DNA of 43,087 nucleotides from Vibrio sp. HI00D65 (GTDB taxonomy: Bacteria; Pseudomonadota; Gammaproteobacteria; Enterobacterales; Vibrionaceae). The stretch lies in NCBI RefSeq assembly GCF_001635455.1, contig NZ_LWEH01000192.1, positions 1-43,087 on the forward strand, given 5' to 3'. The notes beneath the pieces are model-generated. The model searched no databases. It was not told the origin of the DNA and saw only the letters and a list, made by a program, of their open reading frames with translations. Position numbers and translations under genes: made by a program. This document shows, piece after piece, positions 21,627-30,435 of this stretch; within the stretch, counting starts at the first letter, position 1, and every line of letters begins with the position of its first letter.

Positions 21627-22424
21627 ATGCCACAACAGAACATCAAATTTATCGCTGCTGATATGGACGGCACTCTGCTTAATGAACACGGAAAATTAGA
21701 CCCAGAATTTTTTAACCTCTACGAGCGACTAGAAGCTCAAGAAATTATCTTTGCTGCTGCGTCGGGTCGTCAGTACTACAGTTTAATGGAAACTTTTGCT
21801 CCTATTAAAGATCGCATGATGTTTGTTGCTGAAAACGGCACATTAGTGATGCATAAAGGTGAAGAACTTTACAGCTGCTTGCTAGATACAGATGCCATCA
21901 AAGAAATCATTAAAGAAGCGCGTGCTATCGAAGGCGCTCATATTGTGCTATGTGGTAAGAAGTCGGCGTACATCGAAACCAAAGATGAGCGTGCTCTAGA
22001 GGAAATCTCTAAGTACTACCATCGCCGTGAGCAGGTAGAAGATCTGCTGGCGGTTGAAGATGAGTTTATCAAGGTTGCTATTTGCCACTTTGATGGCTCA
22101 CAAGAGAGAGTAAACCCAAGCATCGACGCTAAGTTTGGTGAAAATTACCAAGTGGTTGTAAGCGCAAAAATTTGGTTGGATGTGATGAATGCTGAGGCTT
22201 CAAAAGGGGCGGCAATTAAGCATCTCCAGAACACATTAGGTTTTACTTACGAACAGACCATGAGCTTTGGCGACTACCTAAATGATTACGAGATGCTTAA
22301 AGAAAGTTACCACTCATATGCGATGGAAAACGCACATCCAAAACTGAAAGAGATAGCTCGTTTTAGTGCGCCAAGTAATGTTGATACGGGTGTATTCCAA
22401 GTGTTGGAGAAGCTTCTCGCGTAA
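21627..22424 (+). CDS. Cof-type HAD-IIB sugar phosphatase
   Basis: A 265-residue cytoplasmic phosphatase of the haloacid dehalogenase superfamily. Motif I is DMDGTLL near residue 12, motif II is the Ser in AASGR, motif III is the Lys in EASKGAAI and motif IV is GDYLNDYEML. The large insertion between motifs II and III is the C2B cap of the Cof/YidA/YbjI group, which dephosphorylate sugar phosphates, FMN or PLP. The exact substrate is not readable from sequence. It is transcribed away from arsR and ends at its own terminator. Confidence 0.9.
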   Translation: MPQQNIKFIAADMDGTLLNEHGKLDPEFFNLYERLEAQEIIFAAASGRQYYSLMETFAPIKDRMMFVAENGTLVMHKGEELYSCLLDTDAIKEIIKEARAIEGAHIVLCGKKSAYIETKDERALEEISKYYHRREQVEDLLAVEDEFIKVAICHFDGSQERVNPSIDAKFGENYQVVVSAKIWLDVMNAEASKGAAIKHLQNTLGFTYEQTMSFGDYLNDYEMLKESYHSYAMENAHPKLKEIARFSAPSNVDTGVFQVLEKLLA

Positions 22425-22452
22425 CGTTTGAAATCCTTTTTAGCTTTATATC

Positions 22453-22487
22453 AAAGCCGACTCACTAACATGATTCGGCTTTTTTTG
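22453..22487 (+). terminator. Rho-independent terminator of the HAD phosphatase gene
   Basis: AAGCCGA (22454-22460) pairs with TCGGCTT (22475-22481), then TTTTTTG. Confidence 0.85.
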
Positions 22488-22563
22488 TTGGTAATCTCGA
22501 ATTTGAAAACTCGCCTTAACATTGATTCGCTAGGGTACACTCCGGCTTGATTTGTCTGCCAAG

Positions 22564-22740
22564 TTAACCCATCCAAAATGTGGCAGCCAGAACCACGGCC
22601 CCAGCAATGGTAAAACCATAAATAATCGCATCGGCTTGCGCCAATACGGTAATCAACACATAATTTAGGCTCTTAGTTAAGGTGGCGAACAGCGCAAGTC
22701 CTCCATCTAATACCTTAGCCAAATTCTGTATCTGCTTCAT
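22564..22740 (-). CDS. Small hydrophobic membrane protein, unknown
   Basis: Fifty-eight codons from an ATG preceded by GAGG at about 11 bases. The product (MKQIQNLAKVLDGGLALFATL at the start) has two hydrophobic stretches joined by a short polar turn and ends FWMG, suggesting an inner-membrane hairpin. The frame stays open 26 codons upstream to another ATG at 22818, but that extension is polar and Cys-containing and lacks membrane character. Function unknown; existence is likely but not certain. Confidence 0.45.
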   Translation of the reverse strand: MKQIQNLAKVLDGGLALFATLTKSLNYVLITVLAQADAIIYGFTIAGAVVLAATFWMG

Positions 22741-22905
22741 GTTTGATGCCTCGTACGTTATCAAGCATGAGCGTTTTTCCAAACCCTCTAGCCATTTATT
22801 CCCATAAACACTTTGCATTTGAAACCGTCAGAGTGTCCAATATCGGTTAAGACTAAATTGACCAAAAACCTTATACTTTAAGGTGTTAAATGAGGGCTTT
22901 GCTTC

Positions 22906-23244
22906 ATGCGTAAATCAGACAAGAAGATCGAAAATCAAATTAGAGATGTGCTAACTGACGTTTGTGAAGATACGTTGAAAGGCTACGACGGTTTTCTTTG
23001 GGTGACTCATACGGTCAACTTCTCATCTTTTCCTCAAAGCTTAAAAATCGTTTGTGTGTTCGATAGCAATCAAGATAAAACGAATTTCTTAGAGGCCGAT
23101 GGTCAGCAACATGTGGCTTCAGTTATTCAAAGCGCATTCAATCGAGGCGGGATTAAGCTGAAGAACATTGATAAGCACTTAAGCTTCGATACACAAGAAA
23201 ATTGCGACCGTGACCACCAAGGCAAGTGGAGTTTAAGGCTGTAA
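22906..23244 (+). CDS. Conserved hypothetical protein
   Basis: A 112-residue soluble protein beginning MRKSDKKIENQIRDVLTDVC, with alternating strands and helices (GFLWVTHTVNFSSFPQSLKIVCVFD). Similar proteins in marine gammaproteobacteria are often labelled as regulators without evidence; no DNA-binding motif is visible here. The C-terminal part has two Cys/His-containing segments. It runs directly into the remains of a permease gene. Confidence 0.7.
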   Translation: MRKSDKKIENQIRDVLTDVCEDTLKGYDGFLWVTHTVNFSSFPQSLKIVCVFDSNQDKTNFLEADGQQHVASVIQSAFNRGGIKLKNIDKHLSFDTQENCDRDHQGKWSLRL

Positions 23245-23746
23245 TTCTGTCCCCAGAACATCTTGATACTCGATCAACAGTTACGGATTTTGGTGGTGTT
23301 GCTTTGGAAGCACCACAACTCCTCTCTATCCAAAGTTCTCATTTTGAGAATAAATGCTATCTCAATTTCAACACTATTGGTACCACTAGCGATTGCTTCT
23401 ATGCTTTTTCTAATTCAAGGTTCAGCAACTTCAAGGTTCAGCAACGGTACCAATGATGGTTGCAGCAACGATGATAATACCATTGGTTGAAATAATTAGC
23501 CTTGATATCGCACCTCATGACTCTTACTTCCATATCATAAACCCTACTCTTGGTATTACTGATTTAACCGATAAAATCAAGATTTGGTCAGTTTCATCCA
23601 CTATTGCGTGGGCAATTGGCGCATCTGTCATCATGATTTTAAACTTAGTGTTTGGTAAGGGTGGCACGATACTCGACCCATTAGTGCCAATTGTTGTACT
23701 TGGTGTGATTGTGGTTTGGTTAAATTTAAAGAGAAGTCACAAGTAA
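23245..23746 (+). pseudogene. Broken GntP-family permease (C-terminal remnant)
   Basis: Two overlapping frames encode consecutive pieces of one membrane protein. Frame one ends ...IASMLFLIQGSAT and frame two resumes ...VPMMVAATMIIPLVEI and ends in two further membrane segments (IWSVSSTIAWAIGASVIMIL). 'QGSATV' and the later 'SYFHIINP...KIWSVSSTI' resemble the C-terminal region of GntP-type gluconate/glycerate permeases. A 16-base tandem duplication (23414-23445) causes the frameshift; removing one copy restores the reading. The first three quarters of the expected protein (about 430 residues) are missing, and homology is recognisable only from about 23350. An intact glycerate kinase follows, so the transporter of that pair has been lost. 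Confidence 0.62.
23414..23445 (+). repeat. 16-base perfect tandem duplication (frameshifting)
   Basis: TTCAAGGTTCAGCAAC occurs twice without a gap. Sixteen is not a multiple of three, and collapsing the repeat joins the two permease frames. Confidence 0.95.
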
Positions 23747-23846
23747 AAGCTTCAGCAGCAATCTAACACGGTATCTCTGGTTATACTGCCCCTATCGTTT
23801 GATTGGCTTATCGATCACTTATAGGGGCTTATTGGAACTGCGGGTT

Positions 23847-25016
23847 ATGAGAATAGTTATTGCACCAGACTCATTTAAAGAGTCATTAGACGCTGTATTT
23901 GTGGCGAAATGTATTGAAAATGGATTTCGAGAAGTGTTTCCTAATGCAGAGTATGTCGCACTTCCTTTGGCTGATGGTGGTGAGGGCACGGTGGATGTTT
24001 TGCTGCAAGGCTTAGCAGGGAAAAAGCGAGTAACCCGGGTTGAAGGGCCGTTGGGTGAACTTGTAAACGCAGAATGGGCGATGCTTGAGCCATCCACACG
24101 AACCTCGAAAAAAACAGCACTGATTGAGATAGCGGCTGCGTCGGGTTTAGATTTACTAACGCCAGAGCAGCGTGATCCGCTGATGGCTTCTTCATACGGT
24201 ACAGGTCAGCTCATTTTAGAAGCGATACAGCAGGGCGCTCAAACGATCATTCTTGGCTTGGGCGGCAGTGCAACCAACGATGGCGGCGCGGGGGTTGTTC
24301 AAGCGTTAGCAGGGAAGTTGCTCAATAGTAAAGGGCAGGAGCTCAGCCGAGGTGGTGCCGCGTTATCGGAGTTAGCTTCTATTGATTTAGCTGACATAGA
24401 TTCGCGCTGCACGGATATCGAACTGATTGTCGCGTGCGATGTTGATAATCCGTTATGCGGTGATAACGGTGCCAGCCATATATTCGGCCCCCAGAAGGGA
24501 GCAACTCCGGAACAAGTTTTGATGCTTGATAAGGCCCTTGCTCACTTCGCTCAAGTTTCTGAGTCACAAGGCTGTGTTGAAGGTAAACAGTCGATTTACG
24601 AACGTACCGGTTATGGTGCGGCTGGTGGTACACCGATGGGGCTAAGTTTGTTATTCAACATGCAGATTAAACCGGGCATTGAGATGGTGCTTGATGTATT
24701 ACAAGCCGATGAGATATTGAAAGGAGCGGACCTTGTGATTACGGGGGAAGGGCAGATGGACAATCAAACTCTACAAGGAAAAACACCTTATGGGATTGCT
24801 AAACGAGCGAGTTTACACGGTATACCCACGATTGGAATAGCAGGCTCTTTGGGAATTCAAGTTGAGGCTTTGTATGGTGACATGGCCTGTCTATTCGGAA
24901 CCGTACGTTCTCCCCAGCCCCTTGAACAAGTGCTGCAAGAAGCCGAATTGAACCTAACCAGAACCGCAAGAAACATTGCATCAACGCTGAAATTAGGTCA
25001 CACAATTCTCAAATAA
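23847..25016 (+). CDS. glxK: Glycerate kinase (GlxK/GarK family)
   Basis: The 389-residue cytoplasmic kinase phosphorylates D-glycerate to phosphoglycerate (2-phosphoglycerate in the GarK/GlxK class), feeding glycolysis from glyoxylate or sugar-acid breakdown. The family start MRIVIAPDSFKESL is present, as are LPLADGGEGTVD, LGGSATNDGGAG, VACDVDNPLCG, the DxxGASHIFGPQKGA stretch and VITGEGQMDNQT. The ATG at 23847 is preferred over an upstream alternative because the conserved N-terminus begins there. Neither glyoxylate carboligase nor tartronate semialdehyde reductase is nearby, and the adjacent permease is broken, so the kinase is isolated. Confidence 0.92.
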   Translation: MRIVIAPDSFKESLDAVFVAKCIENGFREVFPNAEYVALPLADGGEGTVDVLLQGLAGKKRVTRVEGPLGELVNAEWAMLEPSTRTSKKTALIEIAAASGLDLLTPEQRDPLMASSYGTGQLILEAIQQGAQTIILGLGGSATNDGGAGVVQALAGKLLNSKGQELSRGGAALSELASIDLADIDSRCTDIELIVACDVDNPLCGDNGASHIFGPQKGATPEQVLMLDKALAHFAQVSESQGCVEGKQSIYERTGYGAAGGTPMGLSLLFNMQIKPGIEMVLDVLQADEILKGADLVITGEGQMDNQTLQGKTPYGIAKRASLHGIPTIGIAGSLGIQVEALYGDMACLFGTVRSPQPLEQVLQEAELNLTRTARNIASTLKLGHTILK

Positions 25017-25098
25017 AACATGGTTTGGTGCCAGGCATAGGTATGAGGCGACCAATATTGACGCTCAATAAATAGCAGTGTTGACCGCTTATAAAAAT

Positions 25099-25188
25099 GC
25101 CCCGTAGTAATGGCAGGCTAATACCTGGGGTGAACCATCACCGAACGGGGCTAAAGAAGTTACAGTTAAAAATCTGTATTCTGTAACT
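25099..25188 (-). other. Structured element / terminator downstream of the RHS shell gene
   Basis: GCCCCGT (25099-25105) pairs with ACGGGGC (25145-25151) around two inner hairpins (CAGG/CCTG and GGTG/CACC), and AGTTACAG (25158-25165) pairs with CTGTAACT (25181-25188) beside it. On the minus strand a TTTTT follows the first structure. It probably terminates the RHS transcript, but it is more elaborate than a simple terminator. Confidence 0.5.
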
Positions 25189-25217
25189 CTAAAACGCTTA
25201 GCTAGACTTCGGCAACG

Positions 25218-28200
25218 TTACGCACGGAACCCATATGGCATATAAGCATAGAGCTGATCTTGAGCATTTCCTCTCTTTACCTTCAAAGGTGAATTAGATG
25301 TATTGCACAAGTAGTCAGTAATCATCTCTTGGTTTAGCGTTTTAAATTTCTTACTAACCATGCGCCCATCGACTAATGAGTGGCTAAGACCTAAATCTCC
25401 TTGTTGAATATAAACGAGATTATCATTCGCATAGCGGTATTCAATAGCCGGCTGATTAGGAATATTCTGTCTGCTCATGCGCCCAGCAACATCATATTCG
25501 TAGCTTGTTAATTCCTGCATTTGCGCATTAAAGACTTTTACTAGCTCTCCATACTTATTGTAGCTGAATTGTTTCCCTTCTTGGTCCTCTGTCAGCGATC
25601 CGTGAACGTTGTATTTCCCTTCTAAATTAACATTAGTGTAGGCAGGGTTACTATGTTCAATAGAGTACAATTGTGTTGGGTAATCTGGGTTATACGTATA
25701 CACGGAGACATTGCTCGTTTGGTCTTGCATGTCACTGAGCACTTTCCTGGTATTACCAAAGTCATCAAATATGAAGTGCTGTTGTAAAATAGCTTTGCCG
25801 ATCTCATCTTTAGGCAATAAATCCGGAGTACCTGATGCAGAATAATTCACCAAACGTCGCATGGCATCGTATTCAAAAAATTCAACCAGTTCTTGGGAAC
25901 CTAGACGCGTTACTTTATTCTCGAGCAAACCATCTTTAGTGTAATGCTCGATTTCTTGTAAAACGTCTTGACCTTGCTCGGTCTTCGTTACCATCATCTC
26001 GGGAAGACCGGAGTAGTCATACGTAATTGTTGTTGGGGTTGCACCCGTGATTTCAACTCTCTGTGGTCTAGAGAAAGGATCAAAATTTAAGTACCGTGCA
26101 ACGTTTATTCCATCATCAACCGTTTCAATTCGTTGAAAATCATCGTAAGTAACAATATCATAATTATCACCAGCGACGGAGCTCGCAAGTATTTTACCTA
26201 GCAAGGTGTAATCATAGCTATTTGTCACACCATCGATTTTCTCGCTTGCCACTAAACCATCAAATCGATGCGTATATTCTACAGATGAACCCGTTTCTTC
26301 ATCGTAAGCTTCTTCAATTAACCCTCTAAGGTTCGGGTTTTGCACTTTAGCTCCTGTCCTTTTATAGAGATTAAATTCAGGATCATATTCAGTATCTAAA
26401 ACGGTCCCATCCGGGCAAGTCACTTGATAATGCTGCATACTACCGGGGCGATAACTTAGGGTGGAAACACTATTGTTTATGGTTTGTTTACGTAAGCGAG
26501 CGAAAGCATCGTAGTCATTTTCCCCTAATAGTGATCGGTTGATAGAGATTGATTTAACACAATCTTTTCCAACTAGGTCAGGCGCATACACAATGTCTTT
26601 GGTTATTTCACGTTGCTCTCCTTCTGCATCGATATAACTTTTCGTAGTATTTCTAATGCGGTCCAGCGCGTCGTATAGATAATTTGTTGTGACGCCAAAG
26701 CCATCTAAACTAGTACTTGGCTTCTCAAACATATCAACCGTTACTTCAGAATATGTAAGCAATTGATTATTTTTATCAAAGGTTTTCTCGATCTGTTTTC
26801 TATCAGCCAATATGAATTCGGTTTGTTTATACTCCCTTCCTTCAAGGCCAGAAGTCTCAGTCTGGGTAATGGGATTAAAATCACTAATTTGAACCGTTCC
26901 ATCAGGTTGAATTGTCCGTGAAACATTCATCCACCCATCGTATTCATAGTTTGTTCGCAGTTGCCATGTTCGATTTTGTACTGATGCACCCGTTTGAATC
27001 GCCACCAGTGAAGTATCTATCATCGTCTGACTAATTTGTTGCCCTAGGGTGTTGTATTCTCTTCGTTCAACGACAAAATCACTCACAATGTCAGGTACCG
27101 TTATTTGAATCTCAGTCATGTTACCTAAGCCATCGAAATAACTTCGTTTAGTATTATTGAATTGATCTCGCATTAGGGTCATTGACTGCTCATCAAAATA
27201 TTCATACTCACGAGCACATTCATAGACACTATTAGGACTGCTGATTTCTTTTTTTAACCGCCCATCTGGATAATATTCCATTTTTGTAATGGATCCAGAA
27301 TCATCAATCAATAATTTTTGTCCAGTGTATTGATCTAGTTCTAGCGAAAGATAGGATTCTTCACCGGGTAGACTATCTGCAGTTGTTGTGCATTTGACAT
27401 ACAAAGTTGAGTCATTATCAAGGTACGCAAATTCTTGTTTGGTACACTTCTGATCACTTTTTATAATTTGTCGAGAAAGAAGTCTTCCTTGGTCTACATT
27501 AGTTCGGTGGTAATCAAACTCAATGCTGGTATGAGAGTATGGGCTACTATCTGACAATAAATAAATAGAGTTATTGATCGCGGTATATTTTTTGACAGAC
27601 ACTTCGCGAATACTTGTTGCTTCATCAATCGTATTGAGATCGGTGACGGACTGCTTTTTTAAGAAAAAGATGAAATCTTCATATTTTGGACATCCTTCAA
27701 CTTTATCAATACGGGTATCATAGTATTCATAGTCAATTCTGACATTCTGAACATGATCTATTTCAGAAAGCACATTACCAAATTCATCGTAATCGTATTC
27801 GTAAGTTTCAGTAAATCTGGCTTTAGTCAGATCACTATAGGTTTTCTCAATCTTATTCGCTAACTTAAAGCGCCCTTCCTGATCAGAGATGTCAACATCG
27901 TCATTGAGATAATAGTGGTATTTTTCAGCCTGAGTACACTCCTTATAGATTTTCTTTTGCTCTCTGAGGTTATGAAACTTATCATATATACACTCAACCA
28001 CACTTTCTTGATTATCATGGTCTGTTTCCGTCACGATAACCTTGTAGAAGTATGGCTTAATGATGGAGTAGGTGGGATCGCTGCCGCGCGTATTGGAGAT
28101 ATCAGCCTTGTATCCATAAGCGTTGTAATCTTTTTTGTATTGATAATCACTAGAGTCATCGACAGGGGGCTTAAAATCGTAGGTTGTACGTTTTAACGTT

Positions 28201-29042
28201 CTACCATTAAACTCGATACTATGTTGTTTGACCACAGCCATTAATTTGCCTTTATGATCTTTGAGGGCCTCTCCCGAACGTTCTCCATGATCAACAGACT
28301 GTAAAGCGCCGTTAGGTGAAGTAATACTGTCAATAAGGTGGTATTTCACATTGGTCGAAAAATGCACAGATAGCTCATATTTCGGTTGGTCACGATATTG
28401 TGATGATTGAGAGTATGGTGTGCTCACTTCAATTTTTTTAAAACTAGAATTAATGTAGGTATAAATATAGTAACGGCCAGATAAAAGAGTTAACTCTCTG
28501 CCACTCCTATTTGAAGTGCGCTCTATAGATAGGTATTCAACGTCGTTATCGTCGACAATCTGTTCTAATTTTGTACCATTCCATTCTAAATGAAGGGCAT
28601 TTCCAGCTGAATCGCGTCTTTTAGACAAAAATGCATAATCCGCTTTTGGCGTCTTCTTAAACTCATCCACAGATCCATCATGATATTTTACTAAGAGCAA
28701 TGAGCCAGTCTCGGTTATTTTAAAGTTACTAAGACACGCCTCAATGGGGTTGGCTAAATTATTATCGGAAAGTTTTACTGATACCCCTTGATCAGTATGT
28801 AAGATGGCATTAGTGCAATCAAAAAATGGTAGGCTAAACTTTAATCCTTCACCTAACCCCATATCGATAGATTTGAAGTGGTCAAAGCTTAGAGAAATAT
28901 TGAGCTCTGGCCCTTTCAAATTGTTACCAACAATATTGACAACTCCAGTAGAGAAATCAAAAAAACCATTTCTTTCATTAACACTGCCAGAAACTAAATT
29001 TATATAATTGTTACTGTAACTAATATCAACATTATTACTCAT
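25218..29042 (-). CDS. RHS/YD-repeat shell protein lacking the core C-terminal motif (TccC-like)
   Basis: A 1274-residue protein. The N-terminus (LVSGSVNERNGFFDFSTG, then GPELNISLSFDH) matches the opening of TccC/RHS proteins. At least a dozen YD repeats follow, for example EYDYDEFGNVLSE, YEYDGWMNVSR, YLYDALDRIRN, EYDAMRRLVNY and YEYDVAGRMSRQ. In TccC and RHS toxins such repeats wind into a hollow shell that encloses a toxic C-terminus. This one ends ...YAYMPYGFRA, exactly where family members continue into 'GFNGE..DPVTGxYxLGNGYR', the conserved core, and then a variable tip. No signal peptide is present. GGAGAAG precedes the ATG. The gene starts 20 bases after the tip gene stop, so the two are co-transcribed. 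Confidence 0.85.
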   Translation of the reverse strand: MSNNVDISYSNNYINLVSGSVNERNGFFDFSTGVVNIVGNNLKGPELNISLSFDHFKSIDMGLGEGLKFSLPFFDCTNAILHTDQGVSVKLSDNNLANPIEACLSNFKITETGSLLLVKYHDGSVDEFKKTPKADYAFLSKRRDSAGNALHLEWNGTKLEQIVDDNDVEYLSIERTSNRSGRELTLLSGRYYIYTYINSSFKKIEVSTPYSQSSQYRDQPKYELSVHFSTNVKYHLIDSITSPNGALQSVDHGERSGEALKDHKGKLMAVVKQHSIEFNGRTLKRTTYDFKPPVDDSSDYQYKKDYNAYGYKADISNTRGSDPTYSIIKPYFYKVIVTETDHDNQESVVECIYDKFHNLREQKKIYKECTQAEKYHYYLNDDVDISDQEGRFKLANKIEKTYSDLTKARFTETYEYDYDEFGNVLSEIDHVQNVRIDYEYYDTRIDKVEGCPKYEDFIFFLKKQSVTDLNTIDEATSIREVSVKKYTAINNSIYLLSDSSPYSHTSIEFDYHRTNVDQGRLLSRQIIKSDQKCTKQEFAYLDNDSTLYVKCTTTADSLPGEESYLSLELDQYTGQKLLIDDSGSITKMEYYPDGRLKKEISSPNSVYECAREYEYFDEQSMTLMRDQFNNTKRSYFDGLGNMTEIQITVPDIVSDFVVERREYNTLGQQISQTMIDTSLVAIQTGASVQNRTWQLRTNYEYDGWMNVSRTIQPDGTVQISDFNPITQTETSGLEGREYKQTEFILADRKQIEKTFDKNNQLLTYSEVTVDMFEKPSTSLDGFGVTTNYLYDALDRIRNTTKSYIDAEGEQREITKDIVYAPDLVGKDCVKSISINRSLLGENDYDAFARLRKQTINNSVSTLSYRPGSMQHYQVTCPDGTVLDTEYDPEFNLYKRTGAKVQNPNLRGLIEEAYDEETGSSVEYTHRFDGLVASEKIDGVTNSYDYTLLGKILASSVAGDNYDIVTYDDFQRIETVDDGINVARYLNFDPFSRPQRVEITGATPTTITYDYSGLPEMMVTKTEQGQDVLQEIEHYTKDGLLENKVTRLGSQELVEFFEYDAMRRLVNYSASGTPDLLPKDEIGKAILQQHFIFDDFGNTRKVLSDMQDQTSNVSVYTYNPDYPTQLYSIEHSNPAYTNVNLEGKYNVHGSLTEDQEGKQFSYNKYGELVKVFNAQMQELTSYEYDVAGRMSRQNIPNQPAIEYRYANDNLVYIQQGDLGLSHSLVDGRMVSKKFKTLNQEMITDYLCNTSNSPLKVKRGNAQDQLYAYMPYGFRA

Positions 29043-29062
29043 TGTTCTTCTCCACCATTATT

Positions 29063-30295
29063 CTAAGATGTGTAAATACCCTGACGTATTTGTGAATTTA
29101 TTGAAGCCGGGTTTGTTTCAGCACTCAGAATACTAGTTCTTGACAAGCCTGGGGCGCTGACTCTGTCTAAATATTGATTTGCGCTCATATTTGAAAGCGC
29201 AGCAAAGTTTTGATTAGATAACGTGGTTTCTTTTTCTGCTAGCGCGGTCGCTTTAATCGTAATACCAATACCGCCAGATCCGATAGCACCCACTTGATCA
29301 ATCATCGTTTTTGCAGCGGTTAAACCTCCTTTCCAAGATGTCATACTTTGTCTTGGTGTGTAGGTCTTGATCATGCGGCTACCAAAAAAGCCACTCTCAC
29401 CAAATTTCTCAATTTTATTAACGGTTTCAGGAGCCTTAAACACCACACCATTTTCATTTTTCATCGAGATTGGAGTAACTTTCTGTTGAGTATTAATAAT
29501 CTTCTTGCCACTCTTCAACTCATCTGCTTCCAAAGCAATTCTGCGTGCTTTGACCTGACTTTTAGGCCTGAATTTAATATCCACCTTCAGCCTAGAATTC
29601 CCTAATTTGCCCTTTGAAAGCTTCGAAATGAATCCTGGGGCTTTAGTCCCTTGGTAAATCCCACCCGCGGCACCTACAGCTCCAGCAACTAAAGAAATAC
29701 CAGTAAAAGCCCAAGAAGCGATGTCTAATTTATCAGCAACATCTGGGTTTATTTCTGCAACAACGGCTGAAGCAATAGTTAACCCACCGCTTATGGCACC
29801 CGCTGCAGAACCAATAACACCTGCAGCGACAGCCAGAGAGGTGCCTCCAGTAAATGGTGCGGCAACCGCCCCTGCGATACCGACTAAAACGGCAAAAATA
29901 CCAAGCCCAAGTTTTAAGCCATCGAGATGACCACTCGGGTCACTTCGATTGATGGGGTCACCACTACAATACTGGTATGCATTGATGCCAGCTTCAGCAA
30001 AAGGGCTTAAAGAGTCTTGTGACATAAATCGGATCAATGTCGGGTTATAAGCCCGATATCCGTTACCAAGCATATAATTTCCAGTGACCGGATCGAGAGT
30101 TTCACCATTAAAGCCTGTAAATTCATGAGAAAATAAAGTGATAAGATCATTTTCATCTAGATTGAAAGTTTTCGCAAAAACACTTAATGCATTCAAAGAG
30201 CAAGTTGCAGTAATTGCGATAGAGACACTTCTACTCAGAAATTTTCTACGTGATATATTTGGATTTAATATAAATTCAGAGTCATAATTTTTCAT
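29063..30295 (-). CDS. Tat-signal protein with RHS-core motif and variable C-terminal tip
   Basis: A 410-residue protein. Residues 14-41 form a twin-arginine signal (SRRKFLS, hydrophobic core, end SVFA). Residues 60-124 are the RHS-associated core C-terminal motif: GFNGETLDPVTGNYMLGNG, RAYNP, SLSPFAEAGINAYQY and NRSDPSGH. Residues about 127-215 are Gly/Ala-rich and hydrophobic, like the pore-like segment after the core in many TccC-type tips. The last 195 residues are basic then mixed, with no recognised toxin fold. This motif normally ends an RHS shell; here it is in a separate gene placed before the shell gene. The ribosome site is weak. No obvious immunity gene follows. Confidence 0.8.
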   Translation of the reverse strand: MKNYDSEFILNPNISRRKFLSRSVSIAITATCSLNALSVFAKTFNLDENDLITLFSHEFTGFNGETLDPVTGNYMLGNGYRAYNPTLIRFMSQDSLSPFAEAGINAYQYCSGDPINRSDPSGHLDGLKLGLGIFAVLVGIAGAVAAPFTGGTSLAVAAGVIGSAAGAISGGLTIASAVVAEINPDVADKLDIASWAFTGISLVAGAVGAAGGIYQGTKAPGFISKLSKGKLGNSRLKVDIKFRPKSQVKARRIALEADELKSGKKIINTQQKVTPISMKNENGVVFKAPETVNKIEKFGESGFFGSRMIKTYTPRQSMTSWKGGLTAAKTMIDQVGAIGSGGIGITIKATALAEKETTLSNQNFAALSNMSANQYLDRVSAPGLSRTSILSAETNPASINSQIRQGIYTS

Positions 30296-30401
30296 GGTAT
30301 TACCAATACTAATTTTATTATTAAAGTTATTATTTAAATAATTATAGATTTTATTAATCTCGAGTTGAGAAATATAAAATTATTCAAATCGAAGTCGAGG
30401 T

Positions 30402-30432
30402 ATACCCGAGTGCTGATTAAGCTCTCGGGTAT
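30402..30432 (-). other. Hairpin between the 653-residue protein gene and the tip gene
   Basis: ATACCCGAG (30402-30410) pairs with CTCGGGTAT (30424-30432) just after the stop of the upstream gene. No T-run follows on the minus strand, so it is more likely a stability or processing hairpin than a full terminator. Confidence 0.45.
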
Positions 30433-30435
30433 TAT

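Noticed and set aside
25099..25151. Structured element as a tRNA gene
   Set aside because: It is only 53 bases, with no anticodon arm, no T-loop sequence and no CCA context.
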